Positions 56,510 through 64,000 of a stretch of 64,000 nt of DNA are shown here, one piece after another. The stretch covers positions 2,232,001 through 2,296,000 of the forward strand of contig JANATF010000003.1 of the NCBI GenBank assembly GCA_029449245.1, written 5' to 3'. The position numbers and the translations under genes were made by a program. The stretch comes from Mortierella alpina. Taxonomy: Eukaryota > Mortierellomycota > Mortierellomycetes > Mortierellales > Mortierellaceae. Numbering within the stretch: position 1 is the stretch's first letter; each line of letters opens with the position of its first letter. The notes beneath the pieces were generated by a model. The model was not told where the DNA came from. It searched no databases and saw nothing but the letters and a program-made list of their open reading frames with translations.

Positions 56510-58967
56510 CCGCGTAATGAATCGGCAGAGTCATTCAATTGACGGTCCACAATGGAGTGAGGAGAGAGAAGAATGCCCAATACTTGTATATTCACCAATA
56601 ATAGCTGCTTCGCTTTCGAACACACGAAGAATAAATCCAAAATCTTGTATAACCGCCGGTGATTCCAGAGGCGCAGTGTAGGCCGTCCAGCGGCGCCTGC
56701 AGGCACCAACAGGTGCTTGACGGGCCTGGACTCTGGTTTCGTGCAACCTCCAATTATTTTGTTGTTTGTTGTGCAGAAGGCCGTCGAAGTCAGGGTGATC
56801 AGGCATAAACAAAGGCTGAGAACTGTAAGAACCTCCGCGGTCCTTTAGTCCCTTGACTTCAAAAGCGCGCGGGATCTTGACGAGCGCAGAGTCGCATGAG
56901 ATGCTGCCGAGGAGCTAGCATTATGGGCCACGACTCCACGAGGCAGTGGCATACGACCGCTATCCTCCTAGTTGTCCAGAGAGATTCACTTGCACATGAT
57001 TTTTTTTATCAAGTTTACAAGCACTTTGTCATGGCCGTCTTCAAAGCCGGTTCGGGCTCTCACGATTTAAAGAAAAAGACGACATGGTAGCACACACTGG
57101 TGAAAGTCTGAGTTGCACACCTACAATTGTATCGTGCTGATGATACCTTAGACTACAGTAGTCTACCTCAAGGTCCACATCATGAGGGCGCTTGCGCCTT
57201 GTACTCACTCCCACATACACTTGAGTGTCCGTCGCGGCCCGCTCACACCGTCAGACCGCCGTAGAACCCATCCTTCCCAGCGGCTATATTACCTTCCAGT
57301 GGGATCTTTTCATAGTTTGCAGGGGATCTGAGTGTCAACTTGAAATAAGCCAGCACGGGCAGAGCGCTAACGAGGGGCAAGCTGGATTTGTTCAAGCTGC
57401 TTTAAAACAAGTGTTCGCTCCCTGGCACATGCATCTTTCATGCACCAGCATGTGGAGGGAGAGTCGCTCTCTCATGAGCACAAACCCGCAGGTTGGTCAC
57501 AGTATTAGAAAAAAAGAGAGACCGTTGATGAGCATTTCATTGGGGTATTACTCGTCTTGCTGAAAGAGGTATCCAAGATTCGTCTGTTCAGTGGGATCTT
57601 AGGGAGGAGCACCCACCGGGGAGGCAGATAGTCTAGTGCTGCCATGACATTTAGAGTGCAGGGTCATCAAGTCGTAGGGCCAATAAACCGCCGAGAAGAG
57701 AGCAGAGCCAAGGCCATGAATGTCCTCGAAGGAGTAACTTATTATATTCCTTACTCGTTTTATGCAGGGCTGAGTACCTGTACTGGCTTCTGAGCCCCTA
57801 GCTCGCACAAAGCGTTCGACAACGGTGCCTGAAAAGTGCGCGCGCATGAGGCACTGAAAAGAAGGCGCCTTTTTCTTTCTTCCTTCTTGAAATTGCTTTT
57901 CAGGGGAGAGGCTGTATTAAAGTCTACCTGGAGCATAGCATGTTAGAGGGCTTTGCGTGCCACTGTATGCTTCTTGCATCAACCAGTTCATTTTAGCGTG
58001 CATCATGGAGTCATGGAGGATGGTGTGCAGCTGCAAGATCCGACAATATAAGAGGAGTATGAAAGTGAAAGTGGGGCAGAGTCCCAAGGTTGTTTGGTCG
58101 TGAAGTATAATCATATTGTCGAGGCATACAATGAACCTTACCCATTTACCCCTTCCTCTCCTTCAGCACCTGTCGCTGATCAAGCCCGACGGGCCATCCG
58201 CTGGAAGACGAGATCGCCTTCAGTCCTCTCTCGGCCCCTGTTCTTCCTTACTTCACTTTAGTCGTCCTCTCTGCGCACTCGCCTTTCTTTTCCTCACTTT
58301 CCCCTCCTCTTCCCTTTCCTCGTCCTAATTCTCTACTGCTCCATCCTCTTCATCCTCTCCTCTCTCCCCTCCTCATACTCCTCTCTCTCTCTCTATCTCT
58401 GGCTCTTATCGCCGCCCCTGTCGCACGCATCCAACTGCGCTGTCGTGTCGCCTTTTTAGCATCAGTTCATTTTCACGCTTTCCCGATTTGATTTTTTGTG
58501 CCTGGGTAATATTACTCGCCTTGTTTCTCCTCCACGTTTTCCACAGGTACATTCTTTCCTGTCGGCATGGCTAACAATTCTCCTCTACGTAACCCAGTCG
58601 TTCCTCAGTCAGCGAGCATTCATTAGTTTGTTTCCCTCGGCAGCCGTTCAAGAGACTACATTAGCGGACGAAGCAACCGATCCGTATCTCTCTCCATCGG
58701 GGTATCGTGCCTCTTCGTCCTCTATTTTTCCAACTTCCGCTCCACACTACCAAGGTTTTCAATTAATCCGATCACCGCTCACAGTAGCCTTTCAGCTGCA
58801 GCACCACGCTCTTCTCGACTATCCAGCCAACAACGAACGGGTCCCACGGTCGTGCTCAGGAGGGTCTCTGAACTGATCACATCCCCCCATTCCCCTCATC
58901 AGCATCGCAACATCAACATTCTCCATAGCATCACGTCTCATCAACATCTGATCATCCCAGCATCATA
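56510..58967. other. 2.4-kb spacer, largest plain gap in the window
   Basis: The left end holds the CDC48 3' UTR (AATAAA near 56630). A minus-strand frame is open at 56531-56914, after a possible acceptor, and reads SCDSALVKIPRAFEVKGLKD ... LFMPDHPDFDGLLHNKQQNN; it could be an exon of an unrecognised or decayed gene but overlaps the CDC48 UTR. The right end (58200-58960) is strongly CT-rich and ends in CAT/CATC-rich DNA before the Kelch gene. Nothing else is supported. Confidence 0.45.
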
Positions 58968-61900
58968 ATGACCATGAGTTCAAGAGCTGCGCCTGGGTCA
59001 TTCAATAACCACACACAATATGCTGGCCTTGGCCTGCAACAGCCTGTGATACAAGCAAGAGCACCTCAAACAGAACAAAACCAGACCCAACAGCCGTCCA
59101 CAAAAGCGCTAGCAATCACCTCTCGCGCCACACGAGGCACAGCCCCCCCGCCATTAATGGGATCGGCTATCGTACTAGTCAACGATTCAGCACTACACTG
59201 CTTTGGAGGTCGACTAGAGAACAGGCAGCTCACAAACTGCCATTACGTGCTCGATGTCGAGACTGGTTACTGGGGCGCTGTCCAACCCGCCCTCATGACA
59301 GAGTTCACCAACGGCACTGCGAACAGGAACGCCGGCGACGCGAAAGCGCTCTTCTCGCTTTCTCTGACCACAGATCCCGTCAATACCAACTCCGGTTCCT
59401 TATCCGACGCTCTCTCGATCCCACCGCGAGCACGCTATTTTCACACTCTCAATGCGTATGGCACATCTCTGATCCTTTTTGGCGGTATGGGGGACGCCCA
59501 AACTCACAATGACGGCGATGATAGCGACAATGAAGGAGCAGATCGGCAGAATCAGTTGGTAGCACTGGGCGACCTCCATGTTTACGACATTGTCACACAG
59601 CGCTGGCAACAAAAGCACCCTGCGGCGAACAGACACAGACCACGAGCACGCTGGGCGCACTTGGCGACTATTCTCGACCATTATCTCATCGTCATTGGTG
59701 GCACAGACACGGCCAAGGTGTATGTCGAAGATGCGTGTGTACTCGATCTTCGTACGTGGGAGTGGGTTGCCTCAATTCAAAACATTGGCCAGTGCGGATC
59801 TTATCGCACAGTGGCTGCGACGGGACCCAGTCTGCAGACTGCGAGCGAATTTACGCCTTCGTCGCCTTCTTTTCCTTCTGCGGCAGCCTCTTCGCCTCAG
59901 ATCTCCTCCAGTCTCTCGTGGCCCGCGACAGACTCTGGCCCCATCGATGCCATGGCCAGTATTTCAATGGTTCTCAGCGGACGGATATCGGCACCGAGTT
60001 CAACTGCCTCATCCAACGATGACATCGACACACCGGCGACCAACAGCAATAGCAGCAGCAGGAAGACCTCAGAACGTTTGATGAGCGGCGAACTCACGCC
60101 TTCATTTAAGACGGGCAATGAGCTGCCGGCGATTTATCTTTATTCCAATTACAACTTTCAAAACTTGCAGAGGGACCTGAAGGTGATCACCCCACACTAT
60201 ACCCATCCGGCTTCAGCACCTTCTTTCACTCTGACCGAGAAAAAGGATCTGCTCGACACAATGGTCCATGAGCTTCCAGCGGGCCTGCGCTTTCCGCAAG
60301 GGCATGTTTTTCAGAACCAGTTGATCCTGACGGGCACATTGATTGTCTCCGGGGAGGCGCCTACTCTAGCCATTTATGCTTTCAACCTGACGTTGCGCAA
60401 ATGGGAAAAGCTCAACACGGACACGACCCTTGAACATGGCTCCTGGAACAGGACACTCCTTCATCCAGCAACGGGCACCTTGCTCATCTTTGGCAATCGC
60501 GACTCGAATGCGGAACTGGACTATTCTAACAGGACCCAACATCACGACCATCTCATGATGATTAATTTACAAGCGTATGGTCTTTACGAGCGCCCTGTTC
60601 CGTCATACCCGCCAGCTGCACAAGACTTGGGCCAAGACCTGCTCAAGATGCCAGGTCTGAACGACATGACCGTAGCTTCAGTGACGGGAACACTCTTTGA
60701 TGCCAACTCTACCATCCTGGCCGCGCGATGGCCCGAGTTCTCAACAATGCTCTTGTCGCCACCTTATGTCACGCCGCTGATCCTTGAGTTGCCGGTCCCG
60801 GATGATGTCGTCCCTGTGTTCCTATACTATCTTTATACAGGTGCCCTTCCTCCTAACCAAAATATCACCCCAGGAACCGCAGATTATTTGCTGATCTTGG
60901 CTCGGCGGTACCAGCTCAATGGTTTGCATGCTTTGACCGTTGACTGTTTGCACCAAACAGTGACCGCGAACCCGATCCGGATATACAGCTCAGCACTCAT
61001 GTCAAGCGAGCTCGGTCTGCAGGCTAGAGCTGTAGGATTGGCCATGACGGTTGCTCCAGCCAAAGCTTCAGCTGGCCGATCCCCGTCTAGGTCTTCCGGT
61101 TTATCTCCTGGTCCTGGAGCGATGAGCAGCATGGATCGACCACCGTCCGTGAGCAGGAGGCGCATATCAGTTCAACCCCAACTGGATCCCAGCTTGAGCA
61201 GGAGCTTTAGCAACAAACTTCCTCCTCCATCGAGCCGACCACCTGGGCCACCCCCAGGGCGTCGTCAAGACGCGAACTCGATTCACTCTCGAGATAGCGT
61301 CAGCACTGACGGAGGACTAGTAGGTGAGACGCTATTGCAACAGTACAACGCTGATGGCAGCGCTCGATTGGCACTGACGCCTCGTGGTCCTTATGGGAGT
61401 GAGTCCCAGCAAGCCTTGTACTTGTCTTCGCCTGAACCTAGCGCGATGGCTGCCTCCGCTACGAGACAGCGCAAGTTGCGATCGCCACCTGTCCCACCCA
61501 ACCTCCGGAGTTACCAGCAGCATCAGCAACAGTCATTCTCTTCTCATCATCACCCAGTGTCGTTTATGAGCACCAGCTCGGGTGGCAGCTCAGGATACGA
61601 TGCACCTTTATCCTCACCCGGTATCCATCGGAACCCACAGCATTCGTACCCGTCGCCACTGTCACCCAATTACCAGCAGCATTCGTCATCGTTTTCATCG
61701 CAGGGTATGCCCGGCGAGAGATTCTCACCCATGATGCGTGGACCTGGTAGTGATGGAACCGCAAGCGTGTATAGCCACGAGGAGCAAGATGATGGTTCGT
61801 CTGTCTATGGTCAGCAAGGGCGTGAAATGAGGACGCAGCAGGCCAAAAGGCGACTTCAGATGCAGATGCAGACACAGTTTGAGGTGGAGCAACAGCAACA

Positions 61901-62351
61901 GCAACAGCAGCATTACCAACAGGAGCTGGCTCGCCAGCAGCAGCTACGAGACGAGGATATCTTACTTCAGCAACACCGGTTCCTTCAGAAGCAGCAGCAA
62001 CTGCGAGCGACGGAGGCAGAGTCGGCAGCTGCAGCTGGCCGACATAAGCCCGCTGAGGCGGTCATGGGCGCGTTAGAGTATCATATGGGAGGCGGCGGCG
62101 GCGGAGGCAGCAGCAGCAAGTCTTCGGGGTCTCCCCACAAGGCGGCGGGGTACCCTAGCAGCCAGATGACGGTGGAGTCGCAGCGGACGGTCGAGACCAT
62201 GTCGTCCCAAAAGTCGAGTGGTAGCAGCAAGGCGAACAGTATCAAGAGCTCGAAGAGCGATGAGTCCAAGAAGAAGGGACTGTTGTCCAAGATGAAACCG
62301 CCAAAACCCAAAGCCAGCGGTGCAGCTCTGATGAAGAGCGCGGGATTCTAA
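58968..62351 (+). CDS. Kelch-repeat / BTB-domain protein, intronless
   Basis: A single uninterrupted frame of 1127 codons. Residues ~60-430 hold Kelch-type blades (GSAIVLVNDSALHCFGGRL; ARYFHTLNAYGTSLILFGGMGD; LHVYDIVTQRWQQ; RARWAHLATILDHYLIVIGGTD; CVLDLRTWEWVAS; LAIYAFNLTLRKWEKL). Residues ~560-680 look like a BTB/POZ fold (DMTVASVTGTLFDANSTILAARWPEFSTMLLSP; VPDDVVPVFLYYLYTGALPP; LLILARRYQLNGLHALTVDCL). The C-terminal third is disordered: Ser/Pro-rich, then Gln-rich (EVEQQQQQQQH), a Gly run, and a Lys-rich end (KKKGLLSKMKPPKP). Kelch plus BTB occurs in fungal proteins such as fission-yeast Ral2 and in animal adaptors; Ral2 is only an architectural comparison. The start was set at the first Met (MTMSSRAAPG). 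Confidence 0.82.
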   Translation: MTMSSRAAPGSFNNHTQYAGLGLQQPVIQARAPQTEQNQTQQPSTKALAITSRATRGTAPPPLMGSAIVLVNDSALHCFGGRLENRQLTNCHYVLDVETGYWGAVQPALMTEFTNGTANRNAGDAKALFSLSLTTDPVNTNSGSLSDALSIPPRARYFHTLNAYGTSLILFGGMGDAQTHNDGDDSDNEGADRQNQLVALGDLHVYDIVTQRWQQKHPAANRHRPRARWAHLATILDHYLIVIGGTDTAKVYVEDACVLDLRTWEWVASIQNIGQCGSYRTVAATGPSLQTASEFTPSSPSFPSAAASSPQISSSLSWPATDSGPIDAMASISMVLSGRISAPSSTASSNDDIDTPATNSNSSSRKTSERLMSGELTPSFKTGNELPAIYLYSNYNFQNLQRDLKVITPHYTHPASAPSFTLTEKKDLLDTMVHELPAGLRFPQGHVFQNQLILTGTLIVSGEAPTLAIYAFNLTLRKWEKLNTDTTLEHGSWNRTLLHPATGTLLIFGNRDSNAELDYSNRTQHHDHLMMINLQAYGLYERPVPSYPPAAQDLGQDLLKMPGLNDMTVASVTGTLFDANSTILAARWPEFSTMLLSPPYVTPLILELPVPDDVVPVFLYYLYTGALPPNQNITPGTADYLLILARRYQLNGLHALTVDCLHQTVTANPIRIYSSALMSSELGLQARAVGLAMTVAPAKASAGRSPSRSSGLSPGPGAMSSMDRPPSVSRRRISVQPQLDPSLSRSFSNKLPPPSSRPPGPPPGRRQDANSIHSRDSVSTDGGLVGETLLQQYNADGSARLALTPRGPYGSESQQALYLSSPEPSAMAASATRQRKLRSPPVPPNLRSYQQHQQQSFSSHHHPVSFMSTSSGGSSGYDAPLSSPGIHRNPQHSYPSPLSPNYQQHSSSFSSQGMPGERFSPMMRGPGSDGTASVYSHEEQDDGSSVYGQQGREMRTQQAKRRLQMQMQTQFEVEQQQQQQQHYQQELARQQQLRDEDILLQQHRFLQKQQQLRATEAESAAAAGRHKPAEAVMGALEYHMGGGGGGGSSSKSSGSPHKAAGYPSSQMTVESQRTVETMSSQKSSGSSKANSIKSSKSDESKKKGLLSKMKPPKPKASGAALMKSAGF

Positions 62352-63496
62352 AGAGTCGCGCCGGGGGGTCTTCAGAAACAACAAAGTGAGATGATATGAG
62401 TGTTCACATGTAGAAGGACGCATACATAGTCTGCTTGTGTATACTTGCAACCACGCAGCATGTACAGTATAAAAAAAGCACTTTGGAGTTCATTCGCAGG
62501 GCTCTCAACATGGGAGATGAACCTTCAGGTCCAGAGGAACATCAACCGGTGGCGAATTGCTCTTGAGTGGCGGCGTGTGTGCCAGTGGCCACACACCTCA
62601 CTGATCACTGTATTCAGTGTCGACATGGACCAGTGCATCGGATCGATGGTGCCGTTCGCAGTCTCAGGGCTGACAAGGTTGTCCGCGGAATGCTGCAAGG
62701 GACGGCAGTGTGGCAGGGCGGTGAGCGCGAAGGACAAAAAAAGTACACGTCGCAAGCAAGGAAGTGATGGGGATGTGTGCTCAGAACACAGGGATCACAG
62801 GGGTATTCTCTGGTATTTTTTAACCCATCCACTGCCCATTCCGTTTTCCTTTCTGTCTGCTCTCCACTCCTCTGTCCTCTGCTCGCCCCCATCGCCGCCT
62901 TCGATCCTCGCCACCCACAGCAGCCCGTTCCTGCCCCGGTCCAGTCTGGTGGTGCCACAGCCCACACCTGCGGACTTTTCCCCCGTCGACACTTTCGTCT
63001 TTGCATTGAGCATAGCGAACCCCCCCCCCCCTTCCGGCCCCCTTGTCCGCATTCACAGACCTTTCTCGGTTGCATCAGGTCTTGACATCTATAAAAAGTG
63101 GTTCCTCCTCACTTTCCGTCTTCTCGCGATCTCGCAGGCTGCCAACACGCAGTAAAGAAGGTATCGGATGGGAGTGGGATGGACGTCATCAGAAGCTAGA
63201 AAAAAAAGAAGATTGAGAGCAGCATGGACATAATTGTCCTTTTGTGGCCAGCACCTGCATTCATTCCATCCCCCGACACTCATCGAAAATAGCGCCAGCA
63301 CTAATACGTCCACACTGTTCTTGTCCTCTGGCGATAATGTTTAGCGCGTCGATAAGCACGTCGTTAAGAAGCGCGGCAACAAAAAAAGAAAGAAAGTACG
63401 TGCCTAGGTAACGGAAACAGAACCCCCCAAAGACGGGGTCATCCAACACTCGTCAGCACGTCGTAACAGGATATATCTCCTGTAAAATATACCGCA
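62352..63496. other. Intergenic spacer before the acetyl-CoA transporter
   Basis: 1.1 kb. A 236-codon plus-strand frame (62445-63155) exists, but its composition shifts from Arg/Cys-rich to Ser/Pro-rich, it overlaps antisense frames and no family is recognised. A C-run of about 11 sits near 63021. The promoter of the transporter gene is presumably here. Confidence 0.45.
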
Positions 63497-64000
63497 ATGT
63501 TGGCGCGCAAGATGAGGGCCGATAATCTTCTGGGCGACGAGGAGCGCGAGGAACTCATGATGACCAGGCGTGGGTCCCCGTCACCAGACCCAGAGGAGCG
63601 CTCGGAACTGCATGCATCCTTGGCAATGGACGAAAAGGAGACGGCCACCACTCCCATGTCGTCCAAGGACAGCTGGAACTTTGCACTTCTGGTCGTTCTA
63701 TGTATGTTAGCACTCTCTTAGGAGATCGTGACAATGTGAACTGTTTGATGTCAATGGAACACTAGACCGGCGCTAACAGAGACTTTTCTATTTTCAATAA
63801 AATAGATATACTCCAGGGCGTTCCTATCGGGTTGGCGTTCGGCAGCATCCCCTTTCTTCTAAAGGCTAAGATGAGCTACACACAGATCGGAGTTTTTTCA
63901 TTTGCACATTATCCGTACAGCATGAAGTTCCTTTGGTCACCTATCGTCGATGCAGTCTACAGCAAAGAGTTGGGCCGCCGAAAGTCCTGGATTGTTCCAA
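63497..64000 (+). CDS. Acetyl-CoA transporter (SLC33A1/AT-1 family), 5' part
   Basis: The gene runs off the window. Exon 1 (63497-63701) gives a polar, acidic cytosolic N-terminus (MLARKMRADNLLGDEEREELMMTRRG) and the start of the first helix (DSWNFALLVVLY). Exon 2 from 63806 continues in frame: ILQGVPIGLAFGSIPFLLKAKMSYTQIGVFSFAHYPYSMKFLWSPIVDAVYSKELGRRKSWIVP. YILQGVPIGLA, SIPFLL, the PYS(M/L)K(F/L)LWSPIVDA motif and the following GRRKSW loop are those of SLC33A1, the ER-membrane transporter that brings acetyl-CoA into the lumen for protein acetylation, a member of the MFS group. The intron (104 bp) matches the size of its neighbours. Confidence 0.9.

Noticed and set aside
62445-63155. 236-codon plus-strand frame before the acetyl-CoA transporter
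   Set aside because: Composition changes midway, many overlapping frames are open on the other strand, and no domain is visible.

Overview
The window is nuclear DNA of a filamentous, early-diverging fungus. Genes are protein-coding, on both strands, mostly interrupted by short GT..AG introns, and separated by short spacers; AATAAA motifs follow many stops. The gene set (MET5-type sulfite reductase with a built-in flavodoxin domain, several chitinase/cell-wall genes, NDC80, TRAPPC12, PROPPIN, a Bqt4-like APSES protein) is fungal. The gene style, the DUF3712 secreted protein and the small GPI-type secreted proteins fit Mucoromycota, most likely a Mortierella relative; that placement is an inference, not a database result. 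I saw no rRNA, convincing tRNA, transposase, reverse transcriptase or CRISPR array.

Layout. 1-7.1 kb: a compact plus-strand run: the 3' end of an unknown gene, ATG18-like PROPPIN, NDC80, and a CCCH-finger/SAM-methyltransferase-like gene, with gaps of only 67-204 bp. 7.8-8.3 kb: a small cysteine-rich secreted, probably GPI-anchored protein. 8.6-12.6 kb: a gene-free 4-kb array of ~0.55-0.59-kb repeats, four copies in one orientation and three in the other around a 0.4-kb core, i.e. a large imperfect palindrome. 12.9-14.7 kb: secreted DUF3712-type protein (minus). 14.7-16.1 kb: spacer with unresolved coding-like sequence. 16.1-19.4 kb: mitochondrial ribosomal RNase III-like protein and pyruvate dehydrogenase kinase (minus). 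19.8-26.1 kb: very-long-chain 3-hydroxyacyl-CoA dehydratase, Bqt4-like membrane-anchored DNA-binding protein, GH18 chitinase, HD-domain hydrolase (plus). 26.2-29.4 kb: divergent EFM7 methyltransferase and mitochondrial ornithine carrier. 29.7-38.1 kb: unknown coiled-coil membrane protein, Kre9/Knh1-like secreted protein, a G-rich spacer, class III chitinase. 39.4-44.5 kb: COX6 (minus) divergent from RIB1 and NOP58. 44.7-53.2 kb: MET5 and TRAPPC12 (minus). 53.6-64 kb: CDC48, an intronless Kelch/BTB gene and the 5' end of an acetyl-CoA transporter.

Most genes are housekeeping and are not arranged as a pathway cluster. A loose cell-wall theme (two chitinases, a Kre9-like protein, two secreted proteins) and a mitochondrial theme (mL57, PDK, ORT1, COX6) recur, but nothing suggests co-transcription. 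The most unusual object is the palindromic repeat array; its arms differ in ways that suggest within-arm homogenisation. Exon limits given are read by eye from splice-site consensus and reading-frame continuity; several were checked by confirming that the exon lengths sum to a multiple of three.
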